Assembly: GCA_947372925.1 (NCBI GenBank)
Contig: CANBVQ010000010.1
Coordinates: 1 to 34,734 of the forward strand
Length of the DNA: 34,734 nucleotides
Origin: Acidimicrobiaceae bacterium
GTDB taxonomy: Bacteria; Actinomycetota; Acidimicrobiia; Acidimicrobiales; RAAP-2
Direction of reading: 5' to 3'
Below the pieces are notes generated by a model, which worked only from the letters and a program-made list of their open reading frames with translations, was not told the DNA's origin and made no database searches. The first letter of the stretch is position 1. Each line of letters opens with the position of its first letter. Both the position numbers and the translations under genes were made by a program. This document shows positions 24,092-33,677 of the stretch, one piece after another.

Positions 24092-26562
24092 GCCTCGTCC
24101 TCTTCAAAGGGCACGGCAGCAGCCGTGGCGACGACGTGTCCTTCGTCAAGATTCATCACTCGAACACCCGTTGCGTCACGGCCCTGCGAAGAGACTTCGC
24201 GTGCGGGGGTCCGAATCATCACACCACCCGATGAGGCCAACAGGAGTTCGTCCTTGATAGTCACCATGAAGGCTGCGGCCACGTGTCCGCGAGCAGCGGT
24301 GAGCTTGATAGCCCGCACGCCCATACCGCCACGGCCCTGTGTGGTGAAGCGCTCCACCTTGACGCGCTTGCCGAACCCGGCGTCGGTGACACAGAAGAGA
24401 TCGGCGTCGCTGCGAACGGTGTCGAGTGAAATGACCTTGTCGTCACCGCGCAACTTGATACCGCGAACACCGGTCGAGTCACGACCCATGGAACGCGCCT
24501 CGTCGGCGGCGAAACGAATGGCCGTTCCGCGATAGGTAACGAGCATGACGTCGTCGCCCTCCTTCACCGAGATCACGCGCACTACTTCGTCGTCGTCACG
24601 AAGCTTGATGGCGATCCAACCTTCGCGGCGAGACTTGTCGTACTCGGAGAAAGCCGTCTTCTTCACCGTGCCGTTCGCCGTGGCGAACAACAGGAATTGG
24701 TCTTCGGGGAAGTCTTCCGTTGACACGATGGCCTGGATTGTCTCGTTGGGCTGCAAGTTGAGCAAGTTAACGATGGCCGTTCCCTTGGCCTGACGCTCCT
24801 TCATGGGGATCTCGTGACCGCGGAGACGGAAGACGCGCCCACGGTTGGAGAACATCAAGAGATAGGCGTGAGACGACGTGTTAACTATCTGGTCAACGAA
24901 GTCCTCGTCCTTCAACTTGGCGGCCGTAACGCCGCGGCCTCCGCGGCCCTGCGACTTAAAGGCGTCTGCCGCGACTGACTTTACGTAACCCGACTTGGTC
25001 AACGTGATGACGATGTTCTCGTCGTCAATCAAGTCTTCCATGCCCAATTCGCCTGGGTCATTCACAATGGCCGTGCGGCGATCGTTGGCGAACTTGTTAC
25101 GAATGACCGTGATCTCATCGCGGATGACTCCACGAAGCTTCGTGTCACTCGCGAGAATTGATTCGAGTTCCGCAATGGTCTCGCGAAGCTTCTTCATCTC
25201 TTCTTCAAGCTCATTGCGACCCAGCTTGGTCAAACGGCCGAGCGTCATGTCCAAGATGTGGTTGGCCTGCTCTTCGCTGAACTCAAATGGTGCGGCCATC
25301 AACGCAATACGCGCTGCGGGGCGGTCGTCCGAACTGCGAATAGCGGCAATAACGGCATCGAGCATGTCGATGGCCTTGAGCAGTCCTTCGACGATGTGTG
25401 CGCGGGCTTGGGCCTTGCGGAGTCGGAACTGCGTACGGCGCGTGATCACCACAATCTGGTGGTCGACGTAGTGCGAAATCGCCTGGGACAACGTCAGCGT
25501 GCGGGGCACGCCATCCACCAGCGCCAGCATGTTGACGGCGAACGTCGTCTGCAGCGTGGTGTTCTTATAGAGCTTGTTGAGCACAACGTTGGCGTTGGCG
25601 TCACGCTTCAGACGAATGACGAGTCGAGACTTACGGTTCGCCGAGTCATTCTGCACGGCGGCAATGCCATCAATCTCGCCCGACTTAACGAGGTCGTAAA
25701 TCTTCTCTTCGACATTCTCTACTGATACTTCGTAAGGGAATTCCGTAACGACGATTCGGGTGTCGCCCTTGGTCTCTTCGATTTCGGCGACGGCGCGCAT
25801 CTTGATGGAGCCGCGACCCGTCCGGTACGCGTCGAGGATTCCCTGGCGACCGAGAATTTGTGCTCCCGTCGGAAAGTCGGGACCCTTCACGTGGGCCATC
25901 AAGTCATCCGGCGTAGCGTCGGGCTTTTCGAGGACGTGCAGCACGGCGTCGATAACTTCACCCAAGTTGTGCGGGGGAATACGGGTCGCCATACCAACGG
26001 CGATACCCTGCGAGCCGTTGACCAACAAGTTGGGGTAACGGGCGGGCAAAACGGTGGGCTGGGCCGAGGTGTTGTCGTAGTTGGGTTCGAAGTCAACCGT
26101 GTCTTCGTCGATTGAATCCAACAGCTCGAGGGCCAGCGGGGCGAGGCGACACTCGGTGTAACGCATGGCGGCGGCGCCCTCGTCGGGACCGGTACCTCCG
26201 AAGTTGCCGTGGCCGTCAATGAGGGGGTGGCGCATGGCGAAGTCCTGCACCATACGCACGAGGGCGTCGTAGATCGCACTGTCACCGTGGGGGTGATACG
26301 TACCCATAACTTCGCCGACCACCTTGGCGCACTTGGTGTGCGGGCGGTCTGGGCGGAGACCCTGGTCGAACATGGAGTACAGAATTCGGCGGTGCACCGG
26401 CTTGAGGCCGTCGCGGACGTCCGGTAGAGCTCGCGAGACAATGACCGACATGGAGTACTCCAGGAAGGAGCGCTCCATTTCGAAGTTGATCTCTACCGGC
26501 TCGATGTACCCGAAGGTCTCGTCGGAAGGAGTGGGAGTGGCGTCGTCGTTTTTCTTAGCCAT
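24088..26562 (-). CDS. gyrA: DNA gyrase subunit A
   Basis: The 824-residue protein is full length with no intein. The active-site tyrosine is Y135 in AAMRYTECRL. The quinolone-determining region reads HPHGDSAIYDALVRM, with S95 and D99 at the positions of E. coli S83 and D87, the usual sensitive residues. The C-terminal pinwheel carries a GyrA box of the form QGRGGRG, plus further blades with QGRGGMG and QGRDATG. Next to the active site, GTGPDEG appears one residue longer than the E. coli loop. Gyrase introduces negative supercoils. The gene starts 16 bases after gyrB and is surely co-transcribed with it. Confidence 0.98.
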   Translation of the reverse strand: MAKKNDDATPTPSDETFGYIEPVEINFEMERSFLEYSMSVIVSRALPDVRDGLKPVHRRILYSMFDQGLRPDRPHTKCAKVVGEVMGTYHPHGDSAIYDALVRMVQDFAMRHPLIDGHGNFGGTGPDEGAAAMRYTECRLAPLALELLDSIDEDTVDFEPNYDNTSAQPTVLPARYPNLLVNGSQGIAVGMATRIPPHNLGEVIDAVLHVLEKPDATPDDLMAHVKGPDFPTGAQILGRQGILDAYRTGRGSIKMRAVAEIEETKGDTRIVVTEFPYEVSVENVEEKIYDLVKSGEIDGIAAVQNDSANRKSRLVIRLKRDANANVVLNKLYKNTTLQTTFAVNMLALVDGVPRTLTLSQAISHYVDHQIVVITRRTQFRLRKAQARAHIVEGLLKAIDMLDAVIAAIRSSDDRPAARIALMAAPFEFSEEQANHILDMTLGRLTKLGRNELEEEMKKLRETIAELESILASDTKLRGVIRDEITVIRNKFANDRRTAIVNDPGELGMEDLIDDENIVITLTKSGYVKSVAADAFKSQGRGGRGVTAAKLKDEDFVDQIVNTSSHAYLLMFSNRGRVFRLRGHEIPMKERQAKGTAIVNLLNLQPNETIQAIVSTEDFPEDQFLLFATANGTVKKTAFSEYDKSRREGWIAIKLRDDDEVVRVISVKEGDDVMLVTYRGTAIRFAADEARSMGRDSTGVRGIKLRGDDKVISLDTVRSDADLFCVTDAGFGKRVKVERFTTQGRGGMGVRAIKLTAARGHVAAAFMVTIKDELLLASSGGVMIRTPAREVSSQGRDATGVRVMNLDEGHVVATAAAVPFEEDEA

Positions 26563-26578
26563 GGTTCTTTCGTCGCCC

Positions 26579-28573
<1,995 letters not shown>

Positions 28574-28644
28574 CTAAATCCTACCGGTTGGCGTGTGACA
28601 AACGGTGGTCCTAATGGTCGGTTAGGCCAAGTTTTTTGAGAGAA

Positions 28645-28947
28645 TTATCCGCGGACGACGCACTGAATTCCAGTGGGAGCGGACGGCCCGAGATCGCTCA
28701 GGGCGGCCACGATTCGCTGCTCTTCGTGACTCAACTTCTGGGCGTAGGCACCCGTCGGAACGCGGATGTGGAGCACACCATCTCGAACCACTTCGGGGTG
28801 GCATCGTTCGGCGAGGACTCCCCCAACAAGATCGGGCCACCGCAACAGGATTGTTTCCATCACCGATAAGTCGACGTGTTGAAAACGACCGATCAGCCCC
28901 CGGAGGGTCTGCCCGAGCTTTTCTGGTTCACTGGATCGCTTGGCCAC
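28645..28947 (-). CDS. DUF721 protein, DciA-like replicative helicase loader candidate
   Basis: The 100-residue protein has the DUF721 core: LGQTLRGLIGRF near the start, then a WPDLVGGVLAERCHPEVVRDGVLHIRV stretch (about 36-63) and AYAQKLSHEEQRIVAAL. The W...VG..la..t.P..l.dg.L.v.v pattern is the KH-like domain of DciA, which helps DnaB onto origin DNA in bacteria without DnaC/DnaI. Its place between recF and gyrB is typical of actinobacteria. The GTG start overlaps the recF stop by one base (TAGTG), implying coupling. Function as helicase loader is inferred from family and place. Confidence 0.85.
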   Translation of the reverse strand: MAKRSSEPEKLGQTLRGLIGRFQHVDLSVMETILLRWPDLVGGVLAERCHPEVVRDGVLHIRVPTGAYAQKLSHEEQRIVAALSDLGPSAPTGIQCVVRG

Positions 28948-30026
28948 TACTCCCCCTTCGAAAGATCAATGATGACGGCGGGGAGTAGCTCTTGTGGGAG
29001 CGGCGAGGCCGTCGTTACTAGCGTTTGTCCTGATGGGAGTAGGTGTAAGAGTCGGGAACAACGAATGGGGTCGAGCTCACTGAAGACGTCGTCGAGCATC
29101 AGCAGCGGCGAGATGTCGCGCTCCCGGCGCACGAGGGCGTCACCGGCGAGCAGCATCGAGAGGGCCACGCTGCGCTGTTCGCCCTGACTGGCCTGGCGTC
29201 GGGCGTCTCGCTGGTCGAGCGTGATGCGGATGTCATCTCGGTGCGGTCCGACCGTCGTGTGACCCCGGTAGCGATCGTCTCGAAATGCTTCGTCCAGCGA
29301 AGAGGCCAGCTCACCGGCCCACGATCGTTCGTACGCGAGCCCCACGTCACCACTACCACCGGCAATTTCTTCGTAGTAGGACGCGGTGAGTTCGGCGAGT
29401 GGGGTCAACACCTTTTCTCTCGCCCCAACGAGCAGTTCGCTCACCTCCACGAACTCTGAGGTCCAGATGTCCAACTCGTCGCGCTGCATCGCGGTAGGCA
29501 TTTCCCCGCCAAGGGATTTAAGGAGGGCATTGCGCTGACGCAGTACCCGTTCGAATCGTTCCACAACGTCACTGGTACGAGGGTCGAGATTCACGATGAG
29601 CCGGGTGAGAAAATCGCGGCGGCCGCTCGGCTCACGGCGAACCATGTCGACACCTTCGGGGGTGAAGATGGTTACGGGAAAGACGTCGTAGATATCGGCG
29701 TACGTCTGGGGTCGCTGCTCGTTAATGGTGAGCCGTTTTGTGACGTTGCGGGCGCCACGCTTTAACTGGAGCTTCATGTCCAGTCGCCGAGTGCCCTGGA
29801 AGGCCAGGCCGTGGACCGAGGCGGCGTCAGATCCCGTGCGCAGTAGGTCACTCGCCGACGTCGTTCGAAACGAACCACCGGTCGCCAGAGCGAAAACGGC
29901 CTCGAGAATGGAAGTCTTTCCGGTGCCGTTGGGCGACAGAAAGACAGTTACCGCATCGGCCGGGGGCGTGACGTGACGACTTTCAAAAACCCGAAAGTTC
30001 GTCAGTTGGAGTTCAACGAGACCCAC
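28947..30026 (-). CDS. recF: DNA replication/repair protein RecF
   Basis: The 359-residue SMC-like ATPase begins VELQLTNFRVFES. Its Walker A is S31-P-N-G-T-G-K-T38, where the first residue is Ser rather than the usual Gly. GPHRDDIRITLD, the signature region SQGEQRSVALSMLLAGDAL, and Walker B LLMLDDVFSELD complete the ATPase. RecF loads RecA at gaps with RecO and RecR. The GTG start is 14 bases from the dnaN stop, so dnaN-recF-DUF721 form one operon. Confidence 0.96.
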   Translation of the reverse strand: MGLVELQLTNFRVFESRHVTPPADAVTVFLSPNGTGKTSILEAVFALATGGSFRTTSASDLLRTGSDAASVHGLAFQGTRRLDMKLQLKRGARNVTKRLTINEQRPQTYADIYDVFPVTIFTPEGVDMVRREPSGRRDFLTRLIVNLDPRTSDVVERFERVLRQRNALLKSLGGEMPTAMQRDELDIWTSEFVEVSELLVGAREKVLTPLAELTASYYEEIAGGSGDVGLAYERSWAGELASSLDEAFRDDRYRGHTTVGPHRDDIRITLDQRDARRQASQGEQRSVALSMLLAGDALVRRERDISPLLMLDDVFSELDPIRCSRLLHLLPSGQTLVTTASPLPQELLPAVIIDLSKGE

Positions 30027-30040
30027 CGAAGTGGCGCGGA

Positions 30041-31138
30041 TTACTGAACGCGGACGGGCATGAGGAGGTAACGGAAGTTCGTGTCCTCCACCCCGTGCAA
30101 CATGGCGGCGCGACTGGCATCAGTCATCTCCAAGATGACTTCATCGCCGGGAACGGCCTCGACACCCTCCATGAGGTACGAGGGGTTAAAGGCGATGGTG
30201 ATCTCTTCGCCGTTGTAGTCAGCGTCAACGCTGTCCACCACTACACCCTGGTCGGCGCTCTGCGTTGTGATGTCGATGCTTCGATCGTTCATCGTGAGTC
30301 GCACAGATGAGGTGGGGTCTTTAGCCAACACCTTCATTCGCTTGAGCGAACTGAGGAACGTGTCCTTACCAACGCGGAGTTGGTTGGGGTAGTTCGGCGG
30401 AATCAGCGGGCGGTAGTCGGGGTAGTTTCCGTCGATCAACCGCGTGGAGATGCTCGTATTTCCCGCGACGAAGGTGACTTCGGCATCCGAGACAGCGACA
30501 CCAATGGTGCTATCGACTGGCAGGTTGGATGCGGCGCGCTGCAGTTCAGAAAGTGCACGTGAGGGAATCAGTAGATCATCATCGGTCGGCAACTTCTGTG
30601 AACTCATGAGGTCACGAACCGCGAGTCGGTACGAGTCGGTGGCGACCATACGAACAGTGCCACCTTCATTAGTAAAGAGCACGCCCGTCAACAAGGGACG
30701 TGCGTCGTCATTCGACGAAGCCCGAACAACTTGGCTAAGGCCTTCGATGAAATCCAGTGCAGCGAGTTGGGCCGCGGCCGCTGGAACTTGGGGCAACTTC
30801 GGAAAGTCCACGAGGGCGTACGTGCGCAACGAGTAGTTCGCCTTGCCGAGCTTGACTTCGACTTTGTCGTCTTTGGACTCAACGGTTACTGCGCCGGCGT
30901 CCAAAAGGCGGACGGCATCAACGAGGAGACGAGCAGGAACAACAACGGCGCCGTCTTCGTGACCAATCACGTCGAGACTCACTCGGGCCGTGGTGTCGAG
31001 ATCAGTACCGGTGACTGTTAGTTGGTTACCGGTGAGCGCCAAAAGGATTCCCTGGGTGGCACCGGAGGTCCGGCCAACGACGCGACTCGCGGTGGCGAGC
31101 GCTTCGACGAAGACATCCTTCTCTGATTTGAACTTCAT
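30041..31138 (-). CDS. dnaN: DNA polymerase III sliding clamp (beta subunit)
   Basis: The 365-residue protein has three similar domains of about 120 residues. N-terminal MKFKSEKDVFVEALATASRVVGRTSG, mid-domain LLTGVLFTNEGGTVRMVATDSYRLAVRDL, and the C-terminal FNPSYLMEGVEAVPGDEVILEM followed by FRYLLMPVR are standard for DnaN. It encircles DNA as a dimer and holds the polymerase. AAGGAAGGGAA lies just upstream of the ATG, a good ribosome binding site. The 252 bases between it and dnaA form the likely origin. Confidence 0.97.
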   Translation of the reverse strand: MKFKSEKDVFVEALATASRVVGRTSGATQGILLALTGNQLTVTGTDLDTTARVSLDVIGHEDGAVVVPARLLVDAVRLLDAGAVTVESKDDKVEVKLGKANYSLRTYALVDFPKLPQVPAAAAQLAALDFIEGLSQVVRASSNDDARPLLTGVLFTNEGGTVRMVATDSYRLAVRDLMSSQKLPTDDDLLIPSRALSELQRAASNLPVDSTIGVAVSDAEVTFVAGNTSISTRLIDGNYPDYRPLIPPNYPNQLRVGKDTFLSSLKRMKVLAKDPTSSVRLTMNDRSIDITTQSADQGVVVDSVDADYNGEEITIAFNPSYLMEGVEAVPGDEVILEMTDASRAAMLHGVEDTNFRYLLMPVRVQ

Positions 31139-31193
31139 GTCGTTCCCTTCCTTGGGACTGAGGCTATGGGGATTTTGTCTAATAAGAAGTACT

Positions 31194-31217
31194 TAGTAGT
31201 AGTAGCCCTGTGGATTG
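31194..31217 (-). promoter_or_regulatory. DnaA-trio-like unwinding element with adjacent DnaA box
   Basis: Four TAG triplets in perfect register (31194-31205), then CCC, then DnaA box TGTGGATTG (31209-31217). Read on the minus strand this is box, GGG, then CTA repeated four times, leading into AT-rich DNA. This is the order described for the bacterial basal unwinding system, in which DnaA passes from the box onto single-stranded trios. Confidence 0.65.
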
Positions 31218-31323
31218 CGGGTTATTTTCCGATTCTCCTGATAAGGCTGGTTCAAGTATGAGGCTCAAAAGTGACACCGGTGTGTCTAACTCTTTCAACC
31301 CTCATCTCCTAAGTCTCACTTGA

Positions 31324-31360
31324 TGTGGATTACTAGGCAGTTATTCCCAGCCCATCCACA
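31324..31360. promoter_or_regulatory. cluster of three DnaA boxes near the 3' end of dnaA
   Basis: TGTGGATTA (31324-31332) differs from TGTGGATAA in one base; TTATTCCCA (31341-31349) and CCATCCACA (31352-31360) differ from TTATCCACA in two each. The first is on the strand opposite to the others. Confidence 0.55.
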
Positions 31361-31390
31361 AGTTCTCCGCAGCTTTGTCCCCCTACTTTC

Positions 31391-32758
31391 CTAGTCGATT
31401 GAATTGGTGATTTCATTGGTGAGCCCAATGATGACCTGGGCTAGTTCCCGGTCAGAAACCATTTCACCCTTGATCTTCTCGACCGCACTGATGATCGATG
31501 TGTGGTTGCGGTCACCAAATTCCTTGGCAATCACTGGGTATGAAGATTGGGGCAACATCTCACGTACGAGATACATGGCGATGTGGCGGGCGTGTGTCAA
31601 GGGCCGAATACGGCGAGGACCCCTTAATTCCAAGGCGGAATAGCCAAAATGGCTGGCCACCGTATCGATTATGTGTTGGGGCTTCAGGACCATCTGGTCC
31701 CGCCCGAGGCCACCGAGGTGGCTCTTGGCGAATTCCAAGGTGATCTTCTCTTCGGCCAGCTGGGAGTGCGCGCGCAGCATGGTGATGGAGCCCTCAAGCT
31801 CACGAATCGAGTCACGAACGCGATTGGCAATGTATTCAATGACGTCGTTTGGAATGACGACATTCTCACGCTCGGCCTTCATTTGCAGGATGGCGATCCG
31901 GGTTTCGAGGTCGGGCTGGCCCACCTCCACGATCAGGCCCTGCAGGAGACGTGACCGGAGCCGCTCTTGCAGCTTGTCCATATCCCGGGGCGACTGGTCG
32001 GAGGTCAAGACGATCTGCTTGCCGGCGCCGTGGAGCGTATTGAAGGTGTGAAAGACGTTTTCGTGAAAACCTTCACCGCGGGGAATCATGAATTGAATGT
32101 CGTCAATAAGCAGGACGTCGACTGAGCGATAGCGCTCGTGGAGGGCAATCTGGCTCTGTTCTCGGACGGAGCGAATGAAGTCATTAAGAAACGTCTCGGT
32201 AGTTACGTAGAGCACTTCTTTTTCGGGCCAGTGGCGCTGTACGTAGTTACCAATGGCGTGGAGCAAGTGGGTCTTACCCAACCCGGACTTTCCGTAGATA
32301 AACAGGGGGTTGTACTCCCGGCCGGGGCGCTCGGCGGCCGATTCGGCCGCGGCCTTAGCCATGCGGTTGGAGCCACCGGTCACGAAGGTCTCAAAGGTCA
32401 TGCGGGGGTCGAGGCTCTGACCGCGACCGACCGAGGGTGAAGAAGGTGTGAAGGTTGCCACGGGTGTGGTGGTGGCGACGGGCGGCGCGATAGTCACCAG
32501 CGAGTCGAACCCGTCATCAATGGTGATGCGAATCGAACCCTGAGGCCCAACAATGGTCCGCAACTCCTGCTCGAGAAGCGGCAGATGGCGACTATTGATC
32601 TGGTTGGACTGCACTTGGCTCGGAACACCAATCGACAGGACGCTTTGTCCGTAATCCACAAACTTGATTGCGCTGAGTGTGGCGTTCCAGGTAGGGGCGG
32701 GAACCTTATTTTGAACGGCTTGTCGCCATTCTTGGTACACCTCCGGTCCCTCTAACAC
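31391..32758 (-). CDS. dnaA: chromosomal replication initiator DnaA
   Basis: The protein is 455 residues from GTG 32758, selected because GGAGG (32768-32764) lies five bases before it; the longer TTG start at 32770 would include that GGAGG. It has domain I (VYQEWRQAVQNKVPAPTW, LSIGVPSQVQSNQINSR) and a short Pro/Thr/Ser-rich domain II. The domain III AAA+ module has Walker A GKSGLGKT (156-163) and Walker B LLIDDIQF (D219, D220). The DNA-binding domain IV has RPLTHARHIAMYLVREM and FGDRNHTSIISAVEKI. It melts oriC and starts replication. Domain II is short compared with the long linkers of streptomycete DnaA. A DnaA box lies 30-38 bases upstream, suggesting autoregulation. Confidence 0.97.
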   Translation of the reverse strand: MLEGPEVYQEWRQAVQNKVPAPTWNATLSAIKFVDYGQSVLSIGVPSQVQSNQINSRHLPLLEQELRTIVGPQGSIRITIDDGFDSLVTIAPPVATTTPVATFTPSSPSVGRGQSLDPRMTFETFVTGGSNRMAKAAAESAAERPGREYNPLFIYGKSGLGKTHLLHAIGNYVQRHWPEKEVLYVTTETFLNDFIRSVREQSQIALHERYRSVDVLLIDDIQFMIPRGEGFHENVFHTFNTLHGAGKQIVLTSDQSPRDMDKLQERLRSRLLQGLIVEVGQPDLETRIAILQMKAERENVVIPNDVIEYIANRVRDSIRELEGSITMLRAHSQLAEEKITLEFAKSHLGGLGRDQMVLKPQHIIDTVASHFGYSALELRGPRRIRPLTHARHIAMYLVREMLPQSSYPVIAKEFGDRNHTSIISAVEKIKGEMVSDRELAQVIIGLTNEITNSID

Positions 32759-32787
32759 CCTGTCCTCCAACGACGATCAAAATTAAG

Positions 32788-32796
32788 TTATCAACA
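32788..32796. promoter_or_regulatory. DnaA box upstream of dnaA
   Basis: TTATCAACA has one mismatch to TTATCCACA. On the minus strand it overlaps the AT-rich TGATAACTTAATTTT stretch that is the best candidate for the dnaA promoter -10 region. DnaA binding here would therefore repress its own gene or add to origin function. Confidence 0.6.
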
Positions 32797-32892
32797 GGCC
32801 CGAGGGACTGCTCCAGGCGCATTTTGCTCCTTTGGAACGGTCACGCTACACCCTTCGGAACGAACGCGCCAGAAGACGGGCCAGTGGTGGGG

Positions 32893-32938
32893 TAGACTGT
32901 CCTTCGTGGCATCGGTGCCCGACCCCCGGGGTCAGCAC
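32893..32938 (+). promoter_or_regulatory. rpmH -10 box and leader hairpin
   Basis: TAGACT (32893-32898) fits the TAnnnT -10 consensus; no clear -35 is seen. About 17 bases downstream GTGC (32915) pairs with GCAC (32935-32938), and GACCCC (32921) pairs with GGGGTC (32928-32933), forming a hairpin in the rpmH leader, 26 bases before its ribosome binding site. Confidence 0.45.
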
Positions 32939-32973
32939 AGGTACTGGTCGCCCAAGATCGAATAGAGGTTTTT

Positions 32974-33108
32974 GTGAAGCGTACTTACCAACCAAACAAG
33001 CGAAAGCGCCAGCGTACCCACGGTTTCCGTGCCCGCATGAGCACTAAGGCTGGCCGTGCCATCCTTAAGGCACGCCGCGACAAGGGCCGCCACGAGCTGA
33101 CGGTTTAG
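32974..33108 (+). CDS. rpmH: 50S ribosomal protein L34
   Basis: The 44-residue basic protein reads [18 protein letters not shown] at the start and ends [13 protein letters not shown], unmistakably L34. The start codon is GTG, with GAGG (32965-32968) five bases upstream. It is a structural protein of the large ribosomal subunit near the exit-tunnel side of 23S rRNA. It heads the conserved rpmH-rnpA-yidD-yidC-jag operon, divergent from dnaA, and rnpA starts seven bases after its stop. Confidence 0.97.
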   Translation: MKRTYQPNKRKRQRTHGFRARMSTKAGRAILKARRDKGRHELTV

Positions 33109-33115
33109 TCTGGGT

Positions 33116-33436
33116 GTGCCGGAACGGGTTCAGCTCCGTCGGCAGTTTGCAGCCTTTAAAACCCCTGATTACCGGGGTAAAAGTGGGCCGCTCCGGCTGT
33201 CATTCGTAGCTTCACCACAACCGGCAGCAGTGGCCTACGCCATTGGGCGGCACGTGGGTAATGCGGTGGTTCGGAATCGAATCCGCCGGCGCCTACGATC
33301 CCTCATTATGGAGCGTGCTACCCCGCTGCAACCCGGAACTTACCTGATCAAGTGCGGTATTGGCACCGATCTACTTTCTTATGACGATCTCCGAACTCAT
33401 CTCAACCGAGCCCTCGATGGACTCCCCGGCACCTGA
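33116..33436 (+). CDS. rnpA: ribonuclease P protein component
   Basis: The 106-residue basic protein carries the RnpA signature GRHVGNAVVRNRIRRRLRSLI (about residues 44-64), the RNA-binding RNR motif helix, after the strand PLRLSFVASP. It binds the RNase P RNA and helps process tRNA 5' ends. The GTG start is seven bases after rpmH. The last 20 bases overlap yidD. Confidence 0.95.
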   Translation: MPERVQLRRQFAAFKTPDYRGKSGPLRLSFVASPQPAAVAYAIGRHVGNAVVRNRIRRRLRSLIMERATPLQPGTYLIKCGIGTDLLSYDDLRTHLNRALDGLPGT

Positions 33437-33677
33437 GCTGGGCGGTGTCGCCCGGGGCCTGCGGACTCTGGTGCGTGGTTACCAACACCTCGCCGCCGGC
33501 CGGCCGAGCCCCTGTCGCTACTACCCCACCTGTTCGACCTACGCCATCGAGGCGGTCGAAACCCACGGTGCACTACGCGGTAGCTACCTGGCGACACGTC
33601 GTATTTTGCGCTGTAATCCCTTTGGTTCACATGGCGTGGACCTTGTTCCCCTACCGAAACGGAGCGAAGTTCAATGA
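33417..33677 (+). CDS. yidD: membrane protein insertion efficiency factor YidD
   Basis: The protein is 86 residues from ATG 33417; ATG 33381 would add twelve. It has the YidD pattern: GLRTLVRGYQHL amphipathic helix, then SPCRYYPTCSTYAIEAVETHGALRG with paired cysteines and CNPFGSHGVD. It is a peripheral inner-membrane protein aiding YidC-dependent insertion. The start overlaps rnpA by 20 bases, and the stop overlaps the yidC start by four (ATGA), so expression is tightly coupled. Confidence 0.93.
   Translation: MDSPAPELGGVARGLRTLVRGYQHLAAGRPSPCRYYPTCSTYAIEAVETHGALRGSYLATRRILRCNPFGSHGVDLVPLPKRSEVQ

Larger units (their letters stand above)
31139..31390. other. oriC: putative replication origin (oriC) between dnaN and dnaA
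   Basis: This non-coding gap lies between dnaA and dnaN, the usual place of oriC in actinobacteria. It contains DnaA-box-like 9-mers: TGTGGATTG (31209), TGTGGATTA (31324), TTATTCCCA (31341), CCATCCACA (31352) and TTGTCCCCC (31375), with one to three mismatches to TTATCCACA. An AT-rich stretch runs about 31171-31205, and the perfect palindrome ACACCGGTGT lies at 31274-31283. It looks short against the larger origins known in mycobacteria and streptomycetes. Confidence 0.75.

Noticed and set aside
31187-31194. AAGTACTT in the origin resembles the AAGTACTA/TAGTACTT operator arms at 4206-4229
   Set aside because: It is an 8-base AT-balanced palindrome; one match is expected by chance often enough and no functional link is evident.
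32759-32770. Longer DnaA starting at TTG 32770
   Set aside because: The GGAGG needed as ribosome binding site would lie inside the coding sequence; GTG 32758 has it at ideal spacing.
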